Program-made: the position numbers and the translations under genes | Origin: Batillaria attramentaria | Lineage: Eukaryota > Mollusca > Gastropoda > Batillariidae | Direction: 5' to 3' | NCBI GenBank assembly: GCA_018292915.2 | Contig: JACVVK020000294.1 | Location: 348,501-412,500, forward strand | Length of the DNA: 64,000 nucleotides | In this document: in pieces, positions 31,480-42,429 of the stretch | How positions within the stretch are numbered: position 1 is the stretch's first letter | Layout of the letters: each line of letters starts with the position of its first letter | The notes under the pieces: model-generated | The model's database searches: none | Seen by the model: the letters and a program-made list of their open reading frames with translations, nothing else | Told to the model about the DNA's origin: nothing

Positions 31480-31710
31480 TTAATGCGATACAATGTTGTT
31501 TATACTTTGAGTGATTGGTCGAATATTCAAATTCTGCGACTGTTGTTGTAGTACTGGAGCGCCGGCTCAGTGTGGTCACCGCGCCATCGAGTACGCTTCT
31601 GTTGGCTCTGTGCCACCATTACAGACGCTGTCACTATCCAGGTGTCTAAGTGGTGTGATGACATATACCGCGAAAACAGCTGAGAACGATCTGTGAGCAT
31701 TAAAATGGTA
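31480..31710 (+). repeat. 400-bp dispersed repeat, copy 1, 3' part
   Basis: It resumes AATGCGATACAATGTTGTTT, then CGCCATCGAGTACGCTTCTG, TTGGCTCTGTGCCACCATTA, CAGACGCTGTCACTATCCAG and GATCTGTGAGCATTAAAATG. This is collinear with the other three copies. Confidence 0.85.
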
Positions 31711-32159
31711 GCTTTAGCGCCTGTTGTACTAATGTAAGGCGCCCTGAACTTTGTCACTGCGCGGATGTTTTTGCTGCGCTCAACAAATGGCCAATCGTCG
31801 TCGTCATCATCATCATCATCATCAGTCAGTCAAAGCCGATTTCTAGTTGATAAACGACCCCTGTCTTTCACACAGACAAACCACAATCCAAAGAGAGTAA
31901 TTTCGGAAATACTCGATGCTACGGATGTAAATCGGAGTTGCACCGGAAACACACCGGGCCGTTTTGATTTACCCCCCGCGTGGCCTGAAAGCTGGAAATG
32001 GCAAAAGCGTAATCAGAGAGCCATTTGAGGGATGCAACTTCACCGAGGCTGGCTGGCTGACCTAAAAAAAAAAAGTTTACCCATGGGAGCTTTTTAACTT
32101 TCACTTTTTAGCAGGAATAACGTTGAAACTTCCTGATCTGCTCCGACGAGAGATGAATT
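31711..32159. other. Unannotated spacer
   Basis: It contains a small (TCA)n tract (31805-31825). I see no gene or element end. Confidence 0.4.
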
Positions 32160-32520
32160 TGTGACTGTGGCGCAGCTGGTGACTGATAGTGTGAAAGCCT
32201 CAAGACGTATGAGAGCCATACAGCAGCGTGTAGATAACTTTTCGTCCAATGCGCTTCACCTGTGTGTCAGAATCAGTCACGTGGGTCACAATATAGCATC
32301 TGAAATCATCTGGTCAGCGTGGACGTTGTTCTAGCAGCGTACCGCGTACTGAGCAGACGACATTATTTGGTGGCGGACTGAGGACCAGCTGGACGACGCT
32401 GATTGGTGGCTATTTTTAGAAGATTTTGTCGAGTCCCAGTAGAGTCCCCTTGTAGTCGGCTTGTCGAGATTTTGTCGAGTCCCAGTCTGTTCAGGAATGG
32501 ACCGAAGGCTCAAACAAAGT
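32160..32520 (+). repeat. Companion repeat of the foldback element, copy 1
   Basis: Shared blocks include CAGCAGCGTGTAGATAACTT, ACAATATAGCATCTGA, CTGAGCAGACGAC, GGACTGAGGACCAGCT and GGTGGCTATTTTTAGAAG. The same blocks occur at 36390-36640 (+) and 61862-62065 (-), where they sit directly beside the foldback element. A 33-bp direct duplication (TTTTGTCGAGTCCCAGT..) occurs at 32426-32490. Confidence 0.75.
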
Positions 32521-32858
32521 CTCTTTTCTCGGATAGTAGACGCAACAAAGTGACGAAAACGGTCGCAATGGCCAAGTGAAACATCCTTCTATCTGGTAAA
32601 CAACCTCAGAGCTTCCGAAGTGGCAATTTTCCATCTCAACAGCGTAACGAACACACAGGCTTTAAGAATAGTCCTCGCTGAACCGCCTCGGCGTGACCTT
32701 TTTTTTCTTTGTATCTTGTAGTCGGCTCAGCCAGTATTTGCCAGTCGAGCAAAATTGAGTTTGTTAATGTAGAGTTATTCCTGCGCACGCCAAAAGAAAC
32801 CCTGAGTTATTGCAGCTGGAGTCACGTTTTCATAAACAGATGGACGTCAAGAGGTAAC

Positions 32859-33003
32859 TGGGGAGCAGGGTTGTGGACACTCGAGGGGGCCAAATATTTG
32901 TGCTGGCTTTTTCATCGTTGCCCCGTCTTTGATATCACCCGTATGTGGTGGAAAAGGACGTTAAACTCCCAAACACCCCCCCCCCCACCCACCCACCCGC
33001 AGC
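32859..33003 (+). mobile_element. SINE-1, head-decayed copy
   Basis: Body and tail are intact (GGCCAAATATTTGTGCTGGC, TTGATATCACCCGTATGTGG, ACGTTAAACTCCCAAACACC, then (CCCA)n). The tRNA-like head is reduced to GGGGAGCAGGGTTGTGGACA. Confidence 0.85.
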
Positions 33004-33576
33004 AGTTCAGCAAGTGGGACGCATTCATACTCATACCTGTCATGAGAAAACGATCCTCACAGGGGGCCGGGCGGCTTTTCTTTACTATATATACATTTGT
33101 ATATGTCATAATGTCACCTGATACAACATTCTATATTCAATTCATATGATTACCGCCTTTTCTTACTCGGTCGACGCTTGCACAAAAGAGCCGAAAAGAG
33201 CCGTGTGCACCCCACCCAAGATGCGTAGACCCGGAACACAATAACCTTCGGATGTCATGCAGCGCCGGGCCAGTAGGGTGATATCAGTCGTGACGTAGAG
33301 ACACGCACGGCCGTGAAATCGGCCAAGACACCTCGGTCACGCGCGCTTTGTTTCGTCCCGCATGGTGTGAATTGTATTTTTGTACCGTGCGTTACCATGG
33401 TGGGCCACAGAGATAAAGACAGATCTGTGTAGTTCTGTGCGGAGGACACGCAATACGTGGACGTCAGCGTAAAGTGGGAGCACAACTGATAATGAGGGAA
33501 ATCCGACCAGAACACAGGTACAACTAGACGAAGTGCGTAGATATACGTTTCTCAGTCCCTCTAATAAGACGTAGAG
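33004..33576. other. Unannotated spacer
   Basis: No convincing gene, SINE or inverted-end element is visible on either strand. Confidence 0.4.
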
Positions 33577-34010
33577 TTAAAGGTCTGCAATCTCAACAAA
33601 AAGCCAAACAGTGCGTTAAAAAAAGCCAACAACTATCCGACTGTGCAAAATGCACGCTCAACTCTGTCACAGTTACAGAGTTTTCAGCGTCCCTGAAACC
33701 CCTTTAAAAGCCAAGGGGACCCTGATTTCACAGCTCTGTTTGCGTTTTGACACTGAGCGAGAAAGATCACAGTGGTTGGTCTTCTCGTGCAGCACACAAC
33801 ACCCGCGAGACGCTGTGGCGATGTGCCTCGCTCACTGAACAAAAGCACAATGAAGTCACTGCAGACTCACGCTCTGGCTTTTATGGGGGTCTCTGAAGCG
33901 CTGAAAACTCTGCAACTGTGACAGAGTTGCCTGCATTATGTACAGTCGCAGGAGTCACAGTTTTAGTGAGCACAATGTTTGCGGCTTTTTGTTGAGACTG
34001 CAGACCTTTA
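33577..34010. mobile_element. Foldback element, copy A (complete)
   Basis: Outer inverted repeats: TAAAGGTCTGCAATCTCAAC at the left and the complement of TAAAGGTCTGCAGTCTCAAC at the right, running on to AAAAAGCC. Inner inverted repeats pair AACTCTGTCACAGTTACAGA with the complement copy at about 33908-33930 (CTGCAACTGTGACAGAGTT), both flanked by TTTTCAGCG/CGCTGAAAA. The element can therefore fold on itself over most of its 434 bp. It has no coding capacity. Related copies are at 36641-36993 and 62074-62516. Confidence 0.8.
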
Positions 34011-34029
34011 GGGAAGTCAGGGAAGTTCG

Positions 34030-34905
34030 TGAAAAGGGCTCAGTGTTCATTCCCTCCGCCGATCTTTCAAGACAGTCCATCATGATAATCCGGTGGATGC
34101 CACCCCACTGTGGGATCACATGGAACGAAAAGGCTGACGCTCTTTCAGAATGGAGCAGTGCAGCCAACCAGTGACCCACAGAGAGGTGAAAGCAATCATC
34201 CACAACCAGTACCGGTGCCAGTAGAAGAGAAGACTGGGTGCAGACAGTGATGTTGACCCGATCCACCAGCGCCAGAGGTACCAGCAGACAATCCTCTTCA
34301 GACTGAGGACTGGCCACTGCAGACTACTGAGCCACCTCAACCGACTCAAGATTGCCCGCACTGACGAATGTCCATGCGGCACTGGATCCCAGACCCCAGA
34401 TTACATCCTTCAGTACAGTCCTACCCATGATGCTTTACGACGCCAAACCTTGGCAGGGAGCGCAGAACTACAGGTGCAGCTTTGGGGGGGTTGCCGTCAC
34501 TACCTGGTGAAAAACGTGGGATTTGTCGAGTCATGTCGATCGGGCTGCAGATCTGACGCAATCAGTCAAGTCGACCGCAGAACTGAGAAGGAGAATACCC
34601 TAGGCCGTCCGTCCGTTCCTGTGATACGACAGCTCTTCTGAATGTTTTACATATTGTTTTATCATTACCTGACGGTTGTAATTTGTATATGTATGGATGA
34701 TCGTTTTTATGTGTGTGTGTGTGGGGGGGGGGGGGGGGGGGTGCGTGTGTGGGTGTGTGCGCGCTGGTTCGGCTCAATGTTTGTAGTCGTAATGATTTTT
34801 ATTGTCAGTTTTGTCTGAGCAGACAGTACAATTTCCCTTCGAGGGACGAATAAAGTCTTATCTTATCTTATCTTATCCTATCTTATCTTATCTTATCTTA
34901 GGCGC
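34030..34905 (+). pseudogene. LINE 3' end with RNase H tail remnants (I/Nimb-like)
   Basis: The first frame (to 34174) reads IIRWMPPHCGITWNEKADAL, the C-terminal motif of a LINE RNase H domain (..HCGI..NEKAD.L). A frameshift follows. The next frame gives VTHREVKAIIHNQY, TILFRLRTGHCRLLSHLNRL, KIARTDECPCGTGSQTPDYI and LRRQTLAG, the conserved post-RNase H region with its CxCG motif. An in-frame stop after NQYRCQ adds to the decay. The 3' end is GAATAAAGTCTTATCTTATC, a (CTTAT)n tail to about 34900. A poly-G run is at 34723-34742. Confidence 0.82.
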
Positions 34906-35338
34906 GCCTGTGGCCCAGAAAGCCGCGAAGGTCATCTGGCCAAGGCACGTGCAGACAGCACGGTACACGATCGTCGTCAACCTTGTCCGGCTTTGCCAGA
35001 TGTAAGGCACCAAGTGGGCGGGGTGTCTCTGGTTCAGCCGCGGAGCGCTATCTACTGAATCGCTTTCAGAAGGACAATAATTCAAATCTCGACAAAATGT
35101 AAAAATCTTGAAACGAATCAAACCGGAAACCAGAACCTTCCTCCCCCCCCCCCCCCAATACACGTCCATACGGCCCTACCCCTCACTCCAGACTTCATCC
35201 TCGGTGGAGGGGGAAGGGGGGAGGGGGAGTCAGTCAGTGTGCGTACGCGACATTAATGAGACACTTAGGGAACTTTCTGCGTACGCAGTATTGACCAGAG
35301 ACACTCCTTGCGTGCGGAAACGTGAAAGTGCTGATATA

Positions 35339-35404
<66 letters not shown>

Positions 35405-35746
35405 ACTCCAGACATTTCCACAACCAAGCAGAATTGAACCTGCTTCAGTAGGCCAATTGGGATCATTCCTGCCTACGCTAAGAATGTCCTGGCTGAAAAA
35501 AGTAGCTCACGTGTCTACAGAAGTGAATGTTCTTCATTTGAACACCTGCGCGACTTTCTACGTCACTGAGTGCATCATGTGGCGTGTAAGAAAACGGTAT
35601 GCTCATATTCCTCAGACTGATGAAAAGTAAGCCCAACTATTGGGGTCGCTTTTTTTTGTTTTTAATTTGTCTTTCATATTCTCTCAAGTTATATATAGGT
35701 GTCTGTTACATTCGTGTAGAGACTGCACGAAAATGGAAACGTTACT

Positions 35747-35817
<71 letters not shown>

Positions 35818-36045
35818 CGCACTCACGTGCCAAAAAATCGACATGAAAACTCGCAGTTTCGCATCATGTGTACTTTGCTGTCATCAGTTCATACTCAGGT
35901 TAATACAAACACTTCTCATCTTATAAAATAATATCCCCCACCCTCATCATGAATCTTGTTTGCACAGCAAGATCTCAACGTGGCCAATAGAAGCTGTTCA
36001 TACATACTTACATTCCTCCCCATGTAATCCTGCATCATCCTTTCT
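34906..36045. other. Spacer with two (GT)n tracts
   Basis: (GT)n lies at 35341-35403 and 35749-35815, with poly-C at 35143-35157. No gene or element end is recognised between them. Confidence 0.5.
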
Positions 36046-36343
36046 GGGCCCGTATGTAAAACTCGAGGTTAATTTAACCCACGGCTACGGGCCTAACCCA
36101 GACTGGGACAAAAGAAACCCCAAAACAAAATTAAATTAAAAAAAAAAGGAAGCGAAGAAAGGTAGGAAAAAAATCCTTCTCTAACGTCTTAGGCAGCATG
36201 GTGGAATGGGCCCGCTTCCTGGTTTAAAAAACAAACAAACAAACAAACAAACCCGGAAAATTTAACCTTAGAGCTAGTTTAGTTAGAAATTAGACTGTAA
36301 CCCTGGGCTAAAATCCCTAACCTCGACTTTTACATGAGGGCCC
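36046..36343. mobile_element. GGGCCC-ended MITE, copy 2
   Basis: The left end GGGCCCGTATGTAAAACTCG and the right end (complement of GGGCCCTCATGTAAAAGTCG) enclose the same interior as copy 1 in the opposite orientation. AAATTAACCTTAGAGCTAG and the (CAAA)n centre are both present. Confidence 0.88.
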
Positions 36344-36389
36344 TGGACTCTAACCGTTTCTGTATCTGTTCGCCCACGTATAAAGTCTC

Positions 36390-36640
36390 CTTACGCACGA
36401 CAGGCATGCACAGCAGCGTGTGGACAACTTTTCATGGAATGCGCTGAGTCTGAGCATGAAAATTAGTCACTTGGGTAACAATATAGCATCTGAGACTATC
36501 GTTGTGGTGACTCATGCCGGTGTTGTAGTTGTTATACCGCGTTCTGAGCAGACGACGATATTTGGGTGAGGACTGAGGACCAGCTAGACGGCGCTGGTTG
36601 GTAACTATTTTTAGAAGCTCTGTCTAGTCCCATTCTGTTC
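36390..36640 (+). repeat. Companion repeat of the foldback element, copy 2
   Basis: Collinear with 32200-32520 (ACAATATAGCATCTGAGACT, CTGAGCAGACGACGATATTT, GGACTGAGGACCAGCTAGAC, CTATTTTTAGAAGC). It runs directly into the foldback element. Confidence 0.75.
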
Positions 36641-36993
36641 AGGAATAGACCGTACAAGCACAGTCAACTCTGCCACAGTTGCAGAGTTTTCAGCGTCCCT
36701 GAAACTCCCATAAAAGCCAAGGGCAGCCTGATTCACAGCTCAGTTTGCGTTTTGACACTGAGCGAGAAAGATCGTGCAGCACTCAACATCCGCTAGACAC
36801 TGTGGCGATGTGTCTCGCTCACTGACCAAAAGCCAAATAATTTCACGGCAAACTCGTGCTCTGGTTTTATAAGGGTCCCCGAAGCGCTGACAACACTGCA
36901 ACTGTGACAGAGTTGACTGTGCTTGCACGGTCGACTCTGTAAAATTTTGTCACACTTCGGAAAGCTTTTTGTTGGGAGCTTAGATCTTTAATG
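36641..36993. mobile_element. Foldback element, copy B (left outer end missing)
   Basis: Inner arms: CAACTCTGCCACAGTTGCAG and, on the right, CAACTGTGACAGAGTTGACT. The right outer end is CTTTTTGTTGGGAGCTTAGA..TCTTTAA. The left outer repeat is replaced by the companion repeat. Confidence 0.75.
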
Positions 36994-37257
36994 TCATGTG
37001 TCCCCTGACTGCAACAACAAACCGTGTTTGGGTTACCGCCCACTCCACGTACCTAAACGGGTTGAATGCAGGGCGCGTTGTCTGTGTGTGTGTGTGTGTG
37101 TAGATACATGTGTGCGTGTGACCTTAAATGGGTAAAAGCGTGCTGCGTGGGTTTCGTGTGAGAGGGTTCAGTTTGGGAAGCGGGCTATACATACATGGAC
37201 ACGAGGAGTAAAACAAACTGGACTGGCGTTTGTCCGGTGTCTTGTCGCTTCAAAATA

Positions 37258-37330
37258 ATAATAATAATAGAATATTTATATATAGCGCCTAACCTTATCT
37301 AAGTTTTAGGCGCTTTACATAAAATACATA
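37258..37330 (-). mobile_element. SINE 3' end fragment with (AAT)n tail
   Basis: (AAT)n, then the complement of a typical molluscan SINE/LINE terminus: TATAGCGCCTAACC, GGCGCTTTACATAAAA. The head is missing; the rest to 37500 is C-rich unique sequence. Confidence 0.6.
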
Positions 37331-37807
37331 TTTATTCATATTAAGACATAAAAAAAAACACCTCGTGTTCAAAGACAGTCCCTCCCCACCCCACCCCACC
37401 CCCCACCCCCTCCCAGTATTTGAAAAACATCTCCCCGGCCTTACCCCTTCCACACTCACATACACCGATACAATAACACCGTGACCCACAAACACACCCC
37501 AAAAAGGGCTTTGAGGGGGAGAGGACTTGACTGATATCCGTCTGGCCTCAGTCGTCTGGACCTGTCGACCTCCACAGACCTGACAAACTGCACAGCTATA
37601 AACGTTTTTGTTGAAGTAACTATAGTCTTGATTTCATTTTTCTTATTTAGATGCTACATAATTATTTCCATTGGCATGGTTTTGTCGTTTGTTTGTTTGT
37701 TTTGTTGTTGATGTCTGGTTTTGTCGTTTGTTTGTTTGTTTTTTTGTTTGGTTTTTGTGGAGATGTTTTGTTTGTTTTGTTTTTTGTTTGTTTGTTTGTT
37801 TGGGGTT

Positions 37808-37895
<88 letters not shown>

Positions 37896-38627
37896 TTTGG
37901 GGAGGGGGTGAGATGGGGTGGCGGGGGGCTTTAAGTGCACTTCAAACTGAGCTAGGACAGAGGCAGGCTGGGTTACTGTAAACCTTCACCACTTTCACAC
38001 CTTCACGGACTTGAATCGGTCCTTGCCGAGACGCCGGCCACACGCAGTGCAAAACTATGTCGCGGGGCAAGGCTGAGTGATGCGTAGTTGCCTGAACCTC
38101 AACCACGTGACACTCCCAAAAAAGAGTCAAGTTGTTAAGCTGCTGTCGGGCTGCATCAGAGATGATTTGAAAACTAATTTGTATGTTTTGCGAACTGGCT
38201 GACCTCTGGAAGAGTGTTACGCGGTGCACTGAAGACGCCTGAGTGTGACAGACAGAATTATACACTGTGCGACGCGCACTCTGTAACCTACGTGGCGGCC
38301 CATAGTCGCGGCGACAGTGTGGTGACGATGAAAACAGATTTGACCCATCACGAGAATGAGCGTACCTGCGGGAAAAAAAAAATGTAGATTCTCGGATAAA
38401 GTGGGTTGCAAAGGTGCGTCCTTTGTCGCCGTGGTTCAGCCACGAGGTAACCGCGATTCACCTTCCTTCAATGTCTGTCTTATTTATGCTTTTACATAAT
38501 AATTTGTTGGGTGTTTTCCGGCGTTGGGTTTTTTCCCCCTCTCAGAAAACTGGGAAACCTAGATCAATTTGTTTTGTTTATTTTTTTCAAATGTACTGTG
38601 AGTGAGGATGTCCAAGGGGAGACAACT
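37331..38627. other. Spacer with (GTTT)n, (GTT)n and (GT)n tracts
   Basis: 37683-37836 is T/G-only low complexity and (GT)n continues 37836-37890. The frames open across it are repeat artefacts. 37920-38620 shows nothing recognisable. Confidence 0.5.
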
Positions 38628-38811
38628 CACATGGTGGGAGTTGGCCGTCCTTTTCCACCACGTAAGGGTGATATCAAAGATGGCGCAACGAGAAAAAAAG
38701 AAAAAGAAAAAAAAAGGCCAGTACAAATATTTGGCCCCAGCCGGGATTCGAACTCACGACTCGAGCATTGAGAGTCCAACGCTGTACCATTCGGCTATCC
38801 CGGCTCCCAAC
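38628..38811 (-). mobile_element. SINE-1 copy
   Basis: A complete head (GGGAGCCGGGATAGCCGAAT, GAGTTCGAATCCCGGCTGG) and body on the - strand. An A-rich insertion (AAAGAAAAAG..) at 38696-38717 interrupts it. The 3' end is shortened to GGACGGCCAACTCCC. It abuts GGGCCC MITE copy 3 within 10 bp. Confidence 0.88.
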
Positions 38812-38817
38812 TCAACT

Positions 38818-39034
38818 GGGCCCGTATGTAAAACTCGAGTTTAATTTAACACACGGCTACGGGCCTAACCCAGACTAGAACAAAAGAAACCCCAAAACAA
38901 AATTAAGTAAAAAGGAAGCGAAGAAAGAAAGACAAAAATCCTTCTATAACGGTATAGGCACCTTGCTGGAATCGACCCGCTTCCCGATTTAAAACAAACA
39001 ACAACAGAAAATTTAACCCTAGAGCTAGTTTAGC
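38818..39034. mobile_element. GGGCCC-ended MITE, copy 3 (right end lost)
   Basis: It starts GGGCCCGTATGTAAAACTCG and follows copy 2 through GCCTAACCCAGACT, GGAAGCGAAGAAAG and TTAACCCTAGAGCTAGTTTA, then breaks off at 39034. Confidence 0.85.
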
Positions 39035-39362
39035 GAGTGTGCAGTTCGTTTTTCAAAGTAAGTCCTCTATCAGAGTTCGCGCTCCTCAACAATGGAGATA
39101 AAATGGCCATGGAACGCACCAGGGAAAGGTCGGCAAACTGCACCCCGCTACCTGTACGTAGTTATCGCAGTGATTGTCACACCTTTTTATTTTTTTTTCT
39201 CTCTCTCGTTCTGCTCCCTCCCTATTAGTCCCTTCCTCCCTCCCCCAACAGAAAAGGAACATTCATCTCTCACCGCTATGCTACTGAACAAACGACCCTG
39301 ACAAGGTCGCAGACTGCACTTCGTCATCTCAGGTCAAGACGAGTATGTCAGCGAGATTACAA

Positions 39363-39431
<69 letters not shown>

Positions 39432-40496
39432 GGGTGGCATAGAAGATGTGTGTGGGAGGGGAGATGACAGATATTCGGTCAACACGGACAATTCTGCATG
39501 CGCTGGGCGTAAAGTTAATTTTGTCATAGAGATCAGATCTCTCGCATTTCTGACCCATATTTCGTAGGCTGGGGTTATATGGACGGCCGTATTACGTAAT
39601 ACACGGAAGAATCTACATTTTGTTAAGTCGTTGCAAAAGGAGACGGGTTACATTCTTTTCTTTTCTTTTAACTTAGCGGGTTTGCAAAGTGTGAAAGATA
39701 GGTAATGCTAGAAAGTTTTTTTTGTTACTTTCTTCTTCGTCTTCTCTCAACAGCCCCTCCCCGAGATTGTTCCTCGTTCGCCCGCCCCTCCCCCTTCTGC
39801 TCCTGCTCCACCACCCCCATACCCCCCATACCCCCCCCCCCCTTCAACCCCTCCTCCTCTCTTCCCCGCACCCCCTAACCCCTAGTCCCGCGCCTATCCT
39901 TTTCCGCACTGTAGGCGATTTCTATTCTTTTACAGAAAAGTTCTGTAACACAGTATTCTTTTTTCAAAGCCTGTGATAACCTGACTGTGTCCACACCAAA
40001 GTGTTCTTTTTTTTGCACGGTATTGTGTGTAAAATAAGAGAATAAAGTCCTCTCTCTCTCTCTCTCTCTCTGTGCGCTCGCGTGTGTGTGTGTGTTCGGT
40101 GTCCCCTTTATGCTTTGCGTGCCTCACATTTCTTTGACCTTAACAAGACTACCGTCTTACTGACCTGCTCTTTTATAACATGCTAATATAACAAGAAGAT
40201 CGGTCGCATTTAGAAGGCATTAATTCAAGCCGATCGGATTTAAATCACTGAATCAATTCCTCCGTCAGTGTACTGTTGCTTGATTCATCGTTCAAACAAA
40301 CGTTGCATAGGATTAGGCGAGCAATATACAGTGCGCTGTCATACGAAAAATGAATCTGGCCAATTTCCGTAATGGTAAAACGGGCATTGCACTTTCTAAA
40401 GCGGGGTTATCTTTTCCTTTTGAACTATTTTTGTTCAGATCGTCCGTCCGCAGCTGATGTGACGTGCAATTATCACGCAGTTTTTAAATTCTGTAA
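39035..40496. other. Spacer with a (GT)n tract and C-rich stretch
   Basis: (GT)n at 39365-39416; C/T-rich 39745-39890; (TC)n at 40051-40070. No supported gene. Confidence 0.45.
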
Positions 40497-40724
40497 AGAG
40501 TTTCATAACAGGCAAAGGTCGTTTACCGTCATTTGCCAAAAGGGATTAGGTGTTTATCAAATCTTTGGCGCCTAGACCCTTTTGAAGAGTCTTGCACAGA
40601 CAAAAAGGTATTAATTGTCATCTACCGTCACTTCGTAAAAGGGATTAGGTTCCTTTCAAATCCTTGGCACTTAGACCCTTTTGAAGAGTATCACAACGGA
40701 CAAACGTCACCTACCGTCATCTGG
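40497..40724. repeat. Degenerate tandem repeat of about 90-100 bp, 2.4 units
   Basis: Units start at 40497, 40586 and 40685 with AGAGT, and share ACCGTCA, AAAAGGGATTAGGT, TTTCAAATC, TTGGC and TAGACCCTTTTGA. The third unit is interrupted by the SINE-1 insertion. Confidence 0.75.
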
Positions 40725-40911
40725 TGGGTGGGTGGGGTGGGTGTTTGGGGGTTTAACGTCCTTTTTCCACCACATACGGGTGATATCAAAGACAGGGCAA
40801 CGATAAAAAATAATAAAGCCGGCACAAATATTTGGCCCCAGCCGGGATACGAACTCACGACCCGAGCATTAGAAGTCCAGCGCTCTACCATTCGGCCACC
40901 CCGGCTCCTTC
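40725..40911 (-). mobile_element. SINE-1, full length with 11-bp target duplication
   Basis: The flanks are CCGTCATCTGG at 40714-40724 and 40912-40922. They fix the element's limits: 5' AAGGAGCCGGGGTGGCCGAA and 3' GGACGTTAAACCCCCAAACA then (CCCA)n. The head folds as a tRNA with anticodon loop CTTCTAA, i.e. a tRNA-Arg(TCT)-like ancestor, with A-box GTGGCCGAATGG and B-box GAGTTCGTATCCC. Confidence 0.93.
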
Positions 40912-40924
40912 CCGTCATCTGGCA

Positions 40925-41940
40925 AACTTGAAACTTGTCCAAGCGCCATGGATTGTAAAAGCACCTAATCTGTTCTTCCATCTTACTGTACTTTTCATCA
41001 GGTCACCAGCTTGCACAGGTCTGTTTTTTTTTTTAAAGTCCACTTCTCTCCATTCTATGCTGAAACTGTTTCGAGCAGTTCCACTGCACCAAGGAACTGT
41101 TTCCTTTGACTGTAACTGGGTCTGATTGCGTAACAGGTACATCACAGCCAAGGATACATCCAATCAGAGGCCTTCCAGTCTGACTGGACTGAATCGTGTT
41201 CAGCTGGACTGTTCGCCTGTTCCCTTAGGATAGCCGCCCCTTCGCCCCCGTCTCTCTCCATAGAAAACCTAGTAACGGCAGCAATAGCACCTTTAACGCT
41301 TGTCCTTTTTAACTCTTTTCATGCCAAGCATTTACAGGTATACTCACTCGTAGTTGTCTCCCCCATGGAAATTATATAATAGACTGAAAAAGACAGATTC
41401 AAATGGAAGTATCTCCCCTCCGTATCTCATACTTTTTAGATTTTTCTTCATGTCCGTCATGATTATCAGTTTTGTTTGTTGTTTCTGATCACCAGATAGG
41501 CCGCGATCAACGCCTACGGTAGGGGAAGAGTTACGTGTGGGGCCTTCGTGGTGGAGAAGGACAACCGACCATCCGATCTTTCGTCCGCGGTAATGTGAAG
41601 AAACTGCGAACGTGCGCGTGTATTGTCTGACAAACTGACAAGAACGCAGCAAGACGAAGACTCCTCGTCCGCTCTCCATGTTCCTTGACTGAGCCCGTCT
41701 GACCCGTTCTATCGATCCGCGTGATCAGGTGACGTGACGTATGTTTTGCTGACCCTTGCAACTCCCCCTATCCCCCCCCCCCCGGGCCCCCGACCCCCGC
41801 CCCACTCACTCCTCTCCCCACTCACCCCCTCCCCCTCTTGCCCCATTATCCTCCTGGATGGATCACATCAGAAAGGGCGTGCGAAGTTCAAGCAGTGTGC
41901 ACCCAGTTTCTAACATTCAGTGCTACGAGGGTATCTGGGA
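40925..41940. other. Unannotated spacer
   Basis: 41100-41230 resembles 61390-61500 in scattered blocks (CATCACAG, TTCAGCTGGACTGTTC, CCCTTCGCC), so it is a weak old repeat. C-rich at 41765-41850. No gene seen. Confidence 0.4.
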
Positions 41941-42345
41941 GTTTAATAATAATGATAATAATAAAGATTGTATAGGCGCTTTACCCAATTTCATGAATCG
42001 GCTCAAAGCGCCGCGAACTGAACCCAACACGCACGCTCACGTGAATCACACGCATTCTCTCACACACTGGACATAAACACATTACAATCCCGTGGTGCGA
42101 AGGGTCAGCTCAGCTATTTACATTTCGGAATTTAGAATTGCATTTATTTTTCAAATTTGGTGGGCGGAACATTTCCAAAGCAGAGGGGGAGGAAGCCGGA
42201 GTACCCGGAGAGAACCCCCGACGATCGGCCCGAATGAACGGTGCCACATACGAGAAGGAAAAATTCTTTGCCCCGGGTGGGACTCGAACCCTCGACCTCT
42301 CGCATTGGTGACAAGTCTCTTAACCACTAGACCACCGACCGCCCT
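41941..42345 (-). mobile_element. SINE-2, full-length copy
   Basis: On the - strand: a tRNA-like head with TGGTCTAGTGGTTAAGAGAC and GGTTCGAGTCCCACCC; body GAACGGTGCCACATACGAGA in complement, CCGGAGTACCCGGAGAGAAC and GCAAAGCAGAGG; conserved end GCGGCGCTTTGAGCC, GGTAAAGCGCC, and an (ATT)n-like tail. About 400 bp. Best reference copy for the family in the window. Confidence 0.9.
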
Positions 42346-42395
42346 TTTTCCTTTTCACCGACGTCCTTTTTCTTTTCAAAGTATGGGTGATACAG

Positions 42396-42429
<34 letters not shown>

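Noticed and set aside
40725..40911. tRNA-Arg gene
   Set aside because: A- and B-box are present, but the acceptor stem is decayed and the unit continues into a SINE body with a target duplication.
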